From contig CAYSCW010000001.1 of NCBI GenBank assembly GCA_964429795.1, positions 202,556 through 266,555 on the forward strand: a DNA stretch of 64,000 nt, written 5' to 3'. The notes below the pieces were generated by a model. That model had not been told where the DNA came from, made no database searches, and saw only the letters and a list, made by a program, of their open reading frames with translations. A program made the position numbers and the translations under genes. Positions 24,973 to 34,465 of this stretch are shown here, one piece after another; the first letter of the stretch is position 1; every line of letters starts with the position of its first letter. Source of the stretch: CAYSCW01 sp964429795. GTDB lineage: Bacteria; Acidobacteriota; Aminicenantia; Aminicenantales; Aminicenantaceae.

Positions 24973-27900
24973 TTATTTTTTCTTGACAGCCTTTTTCGGA
25001 TATACAGGTTTCTTTAGCTTTTTTGGAGGACTCTTTTCAAGTAAGTCGAGTATAACTTCTACAGCTTTCTCCAGCTGCGGATCCCTTCCTGAGACCATCT
25101 CATGAGGCTCGTTCTCGATATCATAATCAGGATCTACGCCGTAACCTTCGACATCCCACTGGCCTTGAGTATTCCATAATCCAAAGGTCGGTGCCGAAAC
25201 AAAACCGCCGTCGATAGGCATAGGATTACCGCTCATGCCTATCAAACCACCCCATGTTCTCTTTCCAACCAGCGGTCCAAGTCCTGCTTTACGGAAATAA
25301 TATGGGAAGGCGTCACCACCAGAACCTGCCCATTGATTGATCAGCATCACCTTAGGACCCTCATGAGCGACAAATGGAGTTCGCCAATCCCGATGATCAC
25401 GTCTTGCCCAGTAGTTGTAGATCGGCCGATTCAATAACTCGATGAAACGATCAGGAACTTGACCTCCGCTGTTGAATCTCTCGTCGATGATCAAGCCCTC
25501 CTTCATGATCTGGGGAGTAAACTGGCGGACTAGTTCATTCTGGCCGTTAATGCTCGTGTCTGGAACATAGATATAGCCCACACGGCCGTTTGTCGCCTCC
25601 TCCACCTTTCGTCTGTTGCTTTCTATCCAGGCGAGGTTGCGGAGCCGGTATTCACTGGATAAAGGCTTGACAAGCACTTCCTGAGCGCCTTCTTGGCTAG
25701 GAGTAGAATTCACAGTCAAGGATACAACCTCCCCGGCGAGACCTTGAAAGGCAGCCCATGGATCCTTCGATGTGTCAAGAGGCTGACCGTTGACCGCCAA
25801 GATGTAGTCTCCTTCTTTGGCCTGTATACCTGGATCTTGGAGAGGCGAACGCACCTCCACATCCCAGGCTGCACCCTCATAAATTTTTTTGATCCTGTAA
25901 GCATTATTCTGATTATCCAGCTCAAAATCACAGCCCAACAGGCCCACCGCAATCTGCTTTCCTTGTTCTGTATCTCCTCCTCCGACATAGCTGTGGGAAG
26001 CATTGAGTTCGGCTATCATCTCGCCGATCACATAATTCAAGTCTTCACGGTCGACCACATAAGGGATGAGAGCTCCATAACGCTTCTTGATGGCCATCCA
26101 ATCCACACCATGCATTTCAGGATCATAGAAGAAGTCGCGCTCTATTCGCCAGGCTTCGTTGAAAATCTGCCGCCATTCTTCCCTGGGATTGATCCAAGAG
26201 CTCATCTTTTCCACGGCAATCTTGCCATCGCCGACCTTTTTTCCTGGGGCAAGATCGATAATGCCAAAAGTATTTTTACTTACGTAGATGACTTTCTTTC
26301 CATCAGCCGAAATGTCAAAGGTATCGATTCCCGAGATGATCGTCTTCTCCTCGAGTTTATCAAAATCGTAGTAGACCAATGTCCCGGAAGGAACACCCGG
26401 CTCAGCCGCACCAGAAGCTGGATACTTCAAGAAAACAATCTTTCCCTTGACAGCCCGCAAAGGCCCCACATTCATGGCCTCCACGGGTACCTTGACCACC
26501 CTTTTCTCGAAGCCTTCGAAATCGATTTTTACCGGTTCTGGCTTCTTTTCTTCTTCTTCCTTTTCCTCCTTTTCAGCCTTTTCTCCAGGCTTAGAAGGCT
26601 TCTCCTCCTCTTTTCCTTTCTCCTCTTCTTCGGCTTTCTCCTCGTCGCTTCGAGGAGCCAGAGGAGACTTTATGTCTTTCCTCATAGTGGCCACGTAGAT
26701 ATAGCTTGCATTAGGATAAATCCAGGTTGCATCATAATCGCTGTAGACGGGCTTGAAGCTGCGGTTGGAATAAAAGTAGAGGTACTTCCCCTCGGGATCA
26801 AAGATAGGTGAAAAATCGTCATAATAATCACTGGTCAGTTGATACGTCTTTCCCGAATCAGAATCGTAAATCATGATTGCCCCGTTTATGTTTGATGTAC
26901 GGTTCATATAAGCAAGCCAGCGGCTATCGGGAGACCAGGAATAATAGCCGATTCTAGTCCATTCGCCTTTATCAACCTTTTTCGTCTGGCCATCATCAAC
27001 ATTAACGATGAATAGATTACCCGCCTTATCGTTGTAAGCGATCTTGCTGCTGTCAGGTGACCAGGCGGGGGAGTAGTAGAATGAAGGACTGGGCGTTTTG
27101 AGCATACGAGGCTTCCCCTTACCGTCTGAGCGGCGAAGGCACAATTCGTATTCTCCTGTCGCATCGGAAAAATAGACAATCCACTTTCCATCGGGTGACC
27201 AGGCAGGGAAACGCTCGGCCACTCCAGAAGTATTGGTCAGGTTTCGCACGCTGCCATGTTCTGCTGGCACTGTACAGATTTCTCCCCGAGCCTCAAAGAC
27301 AGCTCTCTTTCCTGTTGGTGAGATTCCTCCGGAAGTGATGTTCTTGGAGAGATTCTTGAGCTGCGGCCTTACATCGGGCAGATCCGCCGGCACTTGGATG
27401 GATAGGGGCCGGGTTTTTTCATCCTGGAGATCTAAAAGATAAAGCTTCCCGCCGTTTTCAAAGACAATGGCATCAGGCCCTAAGCTGGGCCATTTCACGT
27501 CATATTCGGTGAATCTTGTGACTTGGCGCGCTTTTTTGCTCTTCAGATCATAGGCCCAGATGTTGAGCTTCTGATTCTCATCCCGGTCAGAGATGAAATA
27601 GATGGTTTCTCCATGCCACATGGGAACAGCATCCGTACCTTCAAAATCGGTAATCTTCTCTGAAATGTTCTTGGAAAAATCGTAGAGCCAAATATCCCCG
27701 GCCATCCCTCCCCGGTAGCGTTTCCAGGTACGGAATTGGCGGTTTAGAAACTGGAAGGCCATGCGCGTGCCGTCTGGACTGAAAGAGCCGAGTTCACCAT
27801 AGGGCAGAGGAAGCGCTTCCGATAAACCCCCCTTGATAGATTGTTTGAAGAAACGACGGAAGCGGTAAGAAGGGCTGGTCGTGAGCGAACGATACATGAT

Positions 27901-28284
27901 GTTTTTTCCGTCGGGATACCAATCCACAACCACATCAGAAGCAGGATGATGGGTTAATCTCCGTGGTGTTCCACCTTCTGCCGGCATAAGATAAACATCC
28001 TCATTGCCGTCGTAATTTCCGCTGAATGCGATCCAGCGTCCATCAGGTGAGAATTTTGGAAATTGTTCGTAGCCCTGTGGCGAGCTCAATCGCCTTGCCT
28101 GACCGCCGTCTTTGGGAGCAGTCCAGAGATCTCCAGCATAGACAAACACGATCTGATCTGCACTGACATCCGGAAAACGGAGCATAAGGGCGTCAGGAGT
28201 TTTGATTCTTGTCTCTTGGTCTGCAGCATATGCTGTGCCCAAGGCTAACAAGAGGATAGATAGGCATCGTAAAATCTTAGACAT
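24973..28284 (-). CDS. Tricorn-type protease (S41) with propeller, PDZ and catalytic core
   Basis: About 1103 residues. Start placed at the ATG at 28282-28284, which has AGGAGG five bases upstream and leads into a signal peptide (ILRCLSILLLALGTAYAA). A frame start at 28410 adds 42 residues without a ribosome site. Layout: PD40/beta-propeller repeats (FSPDGRWIAFSGNYDGNEDV; WSPDSRWLAYMNR), a Lys/Glu-rich linker at roughly 580-620, the C1 helical domain, PDZ (EGDYILAVNGQPLDTSKDPW), and the S41 core with His764 after Ser763 (LNASHSYVGGG) and the nucleophile Ser988 (WAGSGGDAFPYY). By family it degrades oligopeptides. The signal peptide suggests a periplasmic or exported protein, unlike archaeal tricorn. 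All core catalytic residues seem present. Confidence 0.9.
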   Translation of the reverse strand: MSKILRCLSILLLALGTAYAADQETRIKTPDALMLRFPDVSADQIVFVYAGDLWTAPKDGGQARRLSSPQGYEQFPKFSPDGRWIAFSGNYDGNEDVYLMPAEGGTPRRLTHHPASDVVVDWYPDGKNIMYRSLTTSPSYRFRRFFKQSIKGGLSEALPLPYGELGSFSPDGTRMAFQFLNRQFRTWKRYRGGMAGDIWLYDFSKNISEKITDFEGTDAVPMWHGETIYFISDRDENQKLNIWAYDLKSKKARQVTRFTEYDVKWPSLGPDAIVFENGGKLYLLDLQDEKTRPLSIQVPADLPDVRPQLKNLSKNITSGGISPTGKRAVFEARGEICTVPAEHGSVRNLTNTSGVAERFPAWSPDGKWIVYFSDATGEYELCLRRSDGKGKPRMLKTPSPSFYYSPAWSPDSSKIAYNDKAGNLFIVNVDDGQTKKVDKGEWTRIGYYSWSPDSRWLAYMNRTSNINGAIMIYDSDSGKTYQLTSDYYDDFSPIFDPEGKYLYFYSNRSFKPVYSDYDATWIYPNASYIYVATMRKDIKSPLAPRSDEEKAEEEEKGKEEEKPSKPGEKAEKEEKEEEEKKPEPVKIDFEGFEKRVVKVPVEAMNVGPLRAVKGKIVFLKYPASGAAEPGVPSGTLVYYDFDKLEEKTIISGIDTFDISADGKKVIYVSKNTFGIIDLAPGKKVGDGKIAVEKMSSWINPREEWRQIFNEAWRIERDFFYDPEMHGVDWMAIKKRYGALIPYVVDREDLNYVIGEMIAELNASHSYVGGGDTEQGKQIAVGLLGCDFELDNQNNAYRIKKIYEGAAWDVEVRSPLQDPGIQAKEGDYILAVNGQPLDTSKDPWAAFQGLAGEVVSLTVNSTPSQEGAQEVLVKPLSSEYRLRNLAWIESNRRKVEEATNGRVGYIYVPDTSINGQNELVRQFTPQIMKEGLIIDERFNSGGQVPDRFIELLNRPIYNYWARRDHRDWRTPFVAHEGPKVMLINQWAGSGGDAFPYYFRKAGLGPLVGKRTWGGLIGMSGNPMPIDGGFVSAPTFGLWNTQGQWDVEGYGVDPDYDIENEPHEMVSGRDPQLEKAVEVILDLLEKSPPKKLKKPVYPKKAVKKK

Positions 28285-28554
28285 CACCGCCTCCTGTATG
28301 AATGGATTATGATAAGAAAGAATTTGCCTCACCCTCTTAAAAATCATCCCTAGGTTATTATACGAATACAAAGCAAGAATGGTTCCATGATCCAGAGCCG
28401 ATGTCAACAAAAATTTAAAGAAAGCTAGGATCAGACTTTATCAGGAAAGAGTGCCCAATGGCACTAGCACAGCCCAATTCCTTACTTTAGGACAAAACAT
28501 GACCTCCAGCGAAGCTTGAAGCCGAGCGAGGAAAAAGAAAAAAGTATCCTTCCA

Positions 28555-29106
28555 TCAAATTTTCACCTCTGATTTCCTCTTTTCCAAATTTTCTTTAAAT
28601 AGTTCAAATTTATTTATCATACCTTCATTTGTTGACCATCTCTCAACCTCTTTTAAATCCACAGGGTTTTCTTCATAAACTAGAATGGCCTGTTCTAATG
28701 ACTGTCTGTCATTCCAGTGATAAAAACCTGCAAGTCTATCTTTTACACAATCAGTGGGCGAAAGAAGTGCTAAAACTTTGCTTCCTTCTTTAATTTTCCA
28801 AACTTCCTTTACAGGTTCTTCCCCCACAGATAAAGGGGGTTGTAAAAATTCGACAAAATAAGAAGTTTCCTCACGCTTAAAATATTTTCCTTCCTCTCTA
28901 AATCCAACTTTTCGCATGGCTTCTTTTATTTTTTTCGGCAGAACATGTGAAAGAAGCACGAAATCTAAATCATAAGACATATATTTATTATTGGTATAGA
29001 TGGTTACACACGCACCTCCTGAAAGAACAGTCTCAATTCCATTCTTGTTTAAATGGCTAGAAAGATAGATGGCTAAATCTTTGATGGACATATCTTTTAT
29101 CTTCAT
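28555..29106 (-). CDS. Nucleotidyltransferase-fold protein (AbiEii/MNT-like), likely part of a toxin-antitoxin-type pair
   Basis: 183 residues. The N-terminal half carries the minimal nucleotidyltransferase signature: Gly30-Gly31 in VLSGGACVTIY, then Asp46-x-Asp48 in SYDLDFVLL. A third acid may be the Glu in YFVEFLQPP. Family members transfer nucleotides to proteins or tRNA, or have lost activity. The gene begins one base after the stop of a winged-helix gene, which is the arrangement of several two-gene toxin-antitoxin and phage-defence modules. Which partner is the toxin cannot be read from sequence. Confidence 0.65.
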   Translation of the reverse strand: MKIKDMSIKDLAIYLSSHLNKNGIETVLSGGACVTIYTNNKYMSYDLDFVLLSHVLPKKIKEAMRKVGFREEGKYFKREETSYFVEFLQPPLSVGEEPVKEVWKIKEGSKVLALLSPTDCVKDRLAGFYHWNDRQSLEQAILVYEENPVDLKEVERWSTNEGMINKFELFKENLEKRKSEVKI

Positions 29107-29107
29107 C

Positions 29108-29437
29108 TTAAAAGGGTTTTCCGGTACGGCGAGGCCTCAATCTCGGCCTGTAATATTTTTCTTTCTCTTCTTCGGGAATAAACTTCAATGTTTTCTCTAA
29201 CAATGCCTCAAGTTCCTTTTTAAAAGGATAGCGGGGATTGATTCCAAATAATCTCACTTTTCCTTTAAGTTTGCTGTAGAGGACTCCACCCTTTTCGAGA
29301 TTCAACAGCTGATTTTGCACTGTGTTTATATAAAATTTAAATGCTCTCGAAATTTCACTGGGATAGGATTCAACATGTGTATAAAGATACAACAGGATTT
29401 TCTCCTTTATTTCCGATTTAAACAGAGGTTCTAACAT
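29108..29437 (-). CDS. Winged-helix regulator, partner of the nucleotidyltransferase
   Basis: 109 residues. The N-terminal winged helix-turn-helix reads KEKILLYLYTHVESYPSEIS, then NTVQNQLLNLEKGGVLYSKL, followed by a wing (KGKVRLFGINPRYPF). The C-terminal end is very basic (YYRPRLRPRRTGKPF). GGTGAT just before the ATG can serve as ribosome site. Three evenly spaced dyads lie upstream (29444-29499), so autorepression is likely. It forms a two-gene unit with the nucleotidyltransferase, one base apart. Confidence 0.7.
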   Translation of the reverse strand: MLEPLFKSEIKEKILLYLYTHVESYPSEISRAFKFYINTVQNQLLNLEKGGVLYSKLKGKVRLFGINPRYPFKKELEALLEKTLKFIPEEEKEKYYRPRLRPRRTGKPF

Positions 29438-29443
29438 TTTATC

Positions 29444-29499
29444 ACCAATAATATTGGTTTTAATGCCAATGATATTGTATATATAGCCAATTTCATTGG
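29444..29499 (-). promoter_or_regulatory. Three CCAAT/ATTGG operator dyads, 21 bases apart
   Basis: ACCAATAATATTGGT (29444-29458), CCAATGATATTG (29466-29477, one arm imperfect) and CCAATTTCATTGG (29487-29499) have centres near 29451, 29472 and 29493. The even 21-base spacing puts them on the same face of the helix, as expected for cooperative binding by the winged-helix protein encoded next to them. A TATA-rich segment lies between the second and third dyads. Confidence 0.65.
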
Positions 29500-29736
29500 T
29501 TGATAATAATTATAAAATAAAAATTTTCAATAGTAAACCCATTATTTTAAAGGGATAGGAATTTACTTTTTGGGGTACCGGTGATTCATCGCCTTCCTTG
29601 CCTGATTTTTTCCCTCGGGCATTCTGGAAGAGGAATATTGCAGAATGGGCAAAAGGTCAATATCGAAAAAAGAGGAGGGATGTCGCTGGCAGTTTTAATC
29701 CGGATAGGCCGTTCCCCGAGGAAGCCCCTTCATTAA

Positions 29737-31914
29737 TCAGAGTTTCCACAGGAAAGAAGCTTTGAAGAAAAATCCTCTCTTAGTTTCCAGGAAAGAGTCG
29801 GAACTGGCGTAGTCTCCATCTTCCCACTTGATTTTTTCATAGAGAGAACCGTAGCCGATTTGTATGACGGTTCCTGGAATATAGGTAAAAGAGGCGAGAA
29901 AGTCCGTCATCAGCCTTTTCCAGAAAGAATTGTATTCAATGATTCCTCTGAAGAAGAGGTATTTGTTCACCTGATAAGTATTCTTGCTTCTGATGATCAG
30001 GTAGTCGTACTCTTTCAAAGAATCAGAAACGCGAAAAAAATCAGAATAGATTAGGCTCAGGTCGAGATGAAGCTTCTCTGAAGGCAGATAGGTTATCGCT
30101 GCTGTGGCGTCACTGCCTTTTCCCTGGTAGGGATCAGAAACATAACGGATCTTTTCCCCGTATTCATAGGAGAGAGTCAAGGTAAGTTGTTTGGTGAATT
30201 TGCTCCCCGCGTCGAATCTCGTGCTGCTGGTGTTAAATCTCTCATCGAGGTAAATCTCGGTTGCATAGCAGCCGCCAAAGAGGATGTATGAATCCTTTGG
30301 CAGGATGAACCTGAGATCGAGAGAATTTTTGGTCTCATAAAGGCCGCTGAATTTATCCTTGATTTGGAAGCTGTGAACCATGGGATCAATGCGGCGGATT
30401 ATCCCTGATCGCAGATGAAACATGCGCAATATTCCGGATCTGAATCGGGTAATTCCTGTCCGGGTGATATATCCTGTTTCGGTGCGAAAATCTTTTGATA
30501 TGTCTTGAAGCCCCAGCATCAGAATCCAGTCTCGCGTCGTGTAGTAATAGTGGAGCCCTAAGGCATGTCCATCATCCCTTGCAGATGTTCTGTTCAATTT
30601 GCTACCTGATAGAAAGAAATGATATCCAAAGAGGCTTGATGGATTGATCCTCAGCTGTCCGTCAAAGCCCAATACCCTGTTAAAACCGCTTTGCCTCTCC
30701 CTTCCCGTGTAGAAACCGCCTATGAAGCCATCCTTTGTCAATGCTCTTTTGAAGCGAAAAATTCCAACATGGGCATAATCCTCATCCTCTTCATCATGGA
30801 ACTCATCCAAAGCATAGACAGCAGCCACTGTGTTTTTATTACCGATTTTTCCGTTCAACTTTAATCCCAGTAAAGGATCGACAATCGTTCTTGTATGCAC
30901 CACTGCCCAGAGGGGGTCTCCATTATGATGTCCTCCAAAATTGAACTTTTCTAAACCTTCGAAGAAAAAGGGCCTTTTTTCTGGAAAAAAGAGAGCATGT
31001 CGCAGGTTGAAATCGACCTGACCGGCATCGGCCTCCACCTGACTGAAATCAGGGTTGTAAGTGCCATCAAAGATCATATGTGATGTTAACCCGTATTTGG
31101 CGGTCAGGCTGATGTCACCCACGCCGGCAGAAGATGCCAGTTTGCCCTGGTCTATGGAGCTTTTCTGGCTGTATGTTACGGCGGGAAGGATCTCGAAAAG
31201 TCTATAGTGCTTGATTTCGTGGAAGATAAGGGTTCTGGTTTGAGTTAAAAAATTTGGCCCGTGGGCAGGATGCAGGGGAGGATAGGTTCCTGCTTCTGAG
31301 CGTCGGCTTATTTTGCGTTCAAAAATGACTCCCATCTCTATTGGTTCCTTGTGAGAAAATCGGATGCTTTTAAAAGGAATTCTTAGTTCGACTGCATATC
31401 CCTTATCATCGATCTTGCCTTCGCTGTACCAGATGACATCAACGCTGAAATCTTCCTCGCCGCCCTCAAACCTGGAATCGCCTTGAATTCCCAGAGGATT
31501 CACATAGAATGCATAAAGAGATTGTTGGTCGTTGAAGGTATCCAGATTGATGCAAATCCAGTCGTCAGGATGGATATTATCCCGGCTGGTGACAGCAGCC
31601 TTAATCTTGTCAGGCTGGCTGTCAAAGCACCTGAAGGCAAAAAAGAGATACTCCTGGTCATAAGCATAATAGACCACCGTATTCTCAGCCATGTCGATGT
31701 CGTAGTCGGGATGGTATGTCTTAAATCCTGTTTCGTGAGGGGCAATCTTTCAGACGGGATCATCGAGCACACCGTCGATCGCGGGAGCCAGGTCTGTTTT
31801 TAGCGGTCTGAGCGGCGGAAACTTTTCCTGAGCGGCGGAAGCCAGAGTTATCAACGAAATGATGAAAATGAACAGGAAGGGCTTGGTGTTTTTTGGGTAA
31901 GTCATTTTTTGCAT
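29737..31914 (-). pseudogene. DUF5916-type exported protein (CBM9-like domain plus outer-membrane barrel), interrupted by an in-frame TGA
   Basis: The full frame starts at an ATG at 31912-31914 (or 31903-31905) with a signal peptide (FLFIFIISLITLASAA). It continues into the CBM9-like opening (DLAPAIDGVLDDPV), hits TGA at 31750-31752 (codon 55) and then goes on in the same frame to 29737. Family members have Trp after DDPV, so a single TGG to TGA change explains the stop. The downstream part has the usual family landmarks (SQVEADAGQVDFNLRHALFF; PEKRPFFFEGLEKF) and ends in a strand-like LETKRGFFFKASFLWKL suited to an outer-membrane barrel. A restart at ATG 31690-31692 would lack a signal peptide. 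Role of the family unknown; possibly outer-membrane uptake or binding. Confidence 0.85.
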
Positions 31915-32024
31915 TTCTTTGTAATAGGTTGAGCTAAATGAGAGAAGGATGCTTATATCACAGGGGAAAATTGCAAGTCAAATGAGAAAGGGATTTATCA
32001 AGAAGACAAAAACCAGATCCTTGA

Positions 32025-33176
32025 TCATTGGTTAACAACATTTTTCAGGACTTTGAATAAGTGGTCAATATCAGCGAAATTGTTGAATATATTCACCGAA
32101 ACACGGATGTTTCCGTTTCTTGGGGAGACATAGATATTGTTTTCAGCAAACTTTTTTATACAGGTTTCATTTTTATCGCCCAGGGTGAAAGAGACGATTG
32201 CGGAGCGTTCGTTTGTCCTTGCGATAGGGGAGATGATGGTAATTTTCAAATCCACTAGCCCTTGGATAAGATAATCTGTAAGTTCCATGATCCTGTCCTG
32301 AACGTTTGGAATGCCAATCTCTTTGATGTAATTCAGCGCTTTTTGGAAGGCGAGAAGAGTCTGTAAATTAAAGGTACCAAAATCATAGCGATGCGCAGAT
32401 CGGTGGAGTCGGAAAGCCGCATTTTTTGCGGTATGGATAAAGCCTTTCCCTTCTGTGTCCACAGAGAGCCATCCTGCCCAGGGGGATGGAAATTTTTCCC
32501 GGAAGGCCGATGTTGTGAAAAACAGAGTACCAATGTGTCCGGTCAATCCCCATTTATGAAGGGATGCGGAAAGGACATCAATATGCGCCGCCTTCACATC
32601 AACAGGAAAATAGGGGAAAGCCTGAGTGGCGTTGACCACAAAAAGGACACCTCGGTTCTTGAGCTTCCGGCCAAGGCTCAACAGGTCCTGACGATATCCT
32701 GTGGAATACTGTATTTGGGAGGTGACCACAGCTAAGGTCTTTTCGTCTAATGTTTCCAGAATGGATTCAATCGGATACCTTGAAGCTACAGGTTGAACAT
32801 AGCGCATTTCAATATTCTGGTATTCAAAACCAATGGTCGATGCTGGGAATTCATCCTGCATGGAGACGATATTGAAGGGCTTTGGGATTTGATTCTTAAA
32901 GGAAAGAGCCAGAAGAGACATGGCCGTCGAGGTATTCTGGACAAAGGTTACGTTATCTGGCTTAGTGTTTATCAGTGCCGCCAGGTGTTGGCAAAGCTTC
33001 TGGTACTTTTCCATGTCATCTTTCCAGCTTATATCTCCGTGGGTATGAAGTCTGCGGTATTCTTCCACCATGGCCCTGAAGACAGAGGTGGGGATGGGCG
33101 ACATGGCCGCGCTTTGAAAGTAGACGGAATTTTCGGTTATGGGAAAATCCTTCCGGATTTTTGTCCAGTCTGTCAT
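32025..33176 (-). CDS. Class V PLP-dependent aminotransferase (cysteine desulfurase/isopenicillin N epimerase-like)
   Basis: 383 residues. The Schiff-base lysine is Lys208 in ASLHKWGLTGHIG, and the phosphate-binding area has NTSTAMSLLALSF. The segment FVVNATQAFPYFPVDV aligns with the family motif around the Asp that pairs with the pyridine nitrogen; here that position is Asn182. Length and C-terminal small domain are normal. Family reactions include transamination, desulfuration of cysteine and epimerisation; no neighbour tells which applies. Cytoplasmic, with no signal peptide. It is divergent from the methyltransferase gene. Confidence 0.85.
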   Translation of the reverse strand: MTDWTKIRKDFPITENSVYFQSAAMSPIPTSVFRAMVEEYRRLHTHGDISWKDDMEKYQKLCQHLAALINTKPDNVTFVQNTSTAMSLLALSFKNQIPKPFNIVSMQDEFPASTIGFEYQNIEMRYVQPVASRYPIESILETLDEKTLAVVTSQIQYSTGYRQDLLSLGRKLKNRGVLFVVNATQAFPYFPVDVKAAHIDVLSASLHKWGLTGHIGTLFFTTSAFREKFPSPWAGWLSVDTEGKGFIHTAKNAAFRLHRSAHRYDFGTFNLQTLLAFQKALNYIKEIGIPNVQDRIMELTDYLIQGLVDLKITIISPIARTNERSAIVSFTLGDKNETCIKKFAENNIYVSPRNGNIRVSVNIFNNFADIDHLFKVLKNVVNQ

Positions 33177-33383
33177 CGGCTCACCTCGTTATTTAAAAAT
33201 CCTTGTTCATATGCTTTATCAATAAAAGGGGGAAAATTGATACTGATATATGATAATATCGGACCCGGGAGGACAAGACAAGAGAAAAGACTCATGCTAG
33301 ATGCTTTTTCAAGATTGGTCGTGTCCCAGGGTGTCCTTCGTCCGTCCTCGCTCCACCCACCCATCTTTTCTTAATTAAAAGAG

Positions 33384-33403
33384 TCATCACAGAAATGGTG
33401 ACG
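33384..33403. repeat. 20-nt dispersed repeat, third copy
   Basis: TCATCACAGAAATGGTGACG differs at three positions from the copy at 19346-19365. It lies between the divergent aminotransferase and methyltransferase genes, behind a C-rich stretch (GTCCGTCCTCGCTCCACCC) loosely like the one inside the element at 19220-19365. Confidence 0.5.
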
Positions 33404-33466
33404 CTTAGAGATTCAGGAAGGATCTCATATATGAAAGGAAAGTAAGAGTTTCAGAAGGGGAATGTT

Positions 33467-34207
33467 ATGACCAAGGACATATTTTTTGAGGTTCATCGAG
33501 ACCTTCCGAGAGAAGGTCCGGGAAGGGACAAATGCACCAGGAAGGCATTCCGGATGCTGCCAAAAATAGAGAACGCGCGCATCTTGGATATCGGATGCGG
33601 ACCAGGTGGGCCGACCATGGAGCTTGCCAGGCTGAGCGATGGGTCTGTTATAGGATTAGACATTCATCAGCCCTTTCTTGATAAGCTGCGGCAGAAGATT
33701 GAGGAAGCGGGATTCTCAGATCGTGTGCAAGTCATAAAAGGATCTATGTTCGAAATGAATTTTGAAGAAGAGAGTTTCGACATCATCTGGTCCGAAGGCT
33801 CCATCTTCATCATCGGGTTTGAAAAAGGTCTTAAAGAGTGGCGGCGACTTCTCAAGCCTCGCGGATTCCTGGTGGTGCATGAGATGACCTGGTTGGAGCC
33901 GGATCCTCCCAGAGAGATCGAGGACTACTGGAAAGAGGTCTACCCCGGGATAAAGACAATTCAGGAGGACCTGAAATCGATCTCCCGATGCGGTTATAAG
34001 GTTATCGGTCATTTTCCTTTATCCGAGGATGCCTGGTGGGAGGAATATTATACACCCTTGGAAAAGAGCATACAGGGATTAAGGAAGAAATACGAGAACG
34101 ACCCTAAAGCTCTGGCCGCGCTTGACGAAGAGCAACGGGAAGTCGACCTGTACAGGAAGTATTCGAGATGGTATGGCTCAGTGTTCTACATCATGCAGAA
34201 GTCATAG
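33467..34207 (+). CDS. SAM-dependent methyltransferase (class I)
   Basis: 246 residues with AAGGGG ahead of the ATG. Motif I is ILDIGCGPGGPTMELAR, the acidic strand-2 end VIGLDIHQPF, and motif IV is around FDIIWSEGSIFIIGF, where the unusual WSEGS recalls small-molecule methyltransferases. After the Rossmann core there is a helical extension (KSIQGLRKKYENDPKALAAL). Substrate unknown. Cytoplasmic. Probably monocistronic. Confidence 0.85.
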   Translation: MTKDIFFEVHRDLPREGPGRDKCTRKAFRMLPKIENARILDIGCGPGGPTMELARLSDGSVIGLDIHQPFLDKLRQKIEEAGFSDRVQVIKGSMFEMNFEEESFDIIWSEGSIFIIGFEKGLKEWRRLLKPRGFLVVHEMTWLEPDPPREIEDYWKEVYPGIKTIQEDLKSISRCGYKVIGHFPLSEDAWWEEYYTPLEKSIQGLRKKYENDPKALAALDEEQREVDLYRKYSRWYGSVFYIMQKS

Positions 34208-34264
34208 AGCGAACTCCGCCGAAAAAATGGGAAAAATAAAGAAAATACAAACCAGATAGTTTCT

Positions 34265-34465
34265 CTACTCCAGCCATCTGTACGTCCATCTTGTCAAGGA
34301 GAATTCGCCCTTGCATTGTTTAATCGCTTTCTTCACAGTATATTGAACAATGTATTTGTCAGGATTATATGGGGCCTTTTGAACTTCTCCTGTATTCAAT
34401 TTTTCTAAGAGAGGCAGGGCTCTCTTGTCGCCATAGATTAAATGAACATGAAAACTTAGTGGCTT
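34265..34465 (-). pseudogene. Coding-like remnant in frame after the anti-sigma stop
   Basis: Immediately after the TAG of the anti-sigma gene the same frame stays open for 66 codons (KPLSFHVHLIYGDKRALPLL, later YIVQYTVKKAIKQCKG and SLTRWTYRWLE) up to a TAG at 34265-34267. It has no start and no ribosome site of its own. It could be the decayed end of another gene or a lost C-terminal extension of the anti-sigma protein. I do not recognise it. Confidence 0.35.

Noticed and set aside
25693..26811. 372-codon forward frame
   Set aside because: Antisense to the tricorn-type protease gene, with low-complexity content mirroring the Lys/Glu linker.
29530..29733. Coding-like forward stretch between the wHTH and DUF5916 genes
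   Set aside because: Open for about 60 codons with a plausible composition, but without start, ribosome site or recognisable motif.
31750..31752. TGA recoding (Trp or selenocysteine)
   Set aside because: TGA is used as a normal stop by several intact genes, and the family has Trp rather than Cys/Sec at this site; nonsense change or error is simpler.
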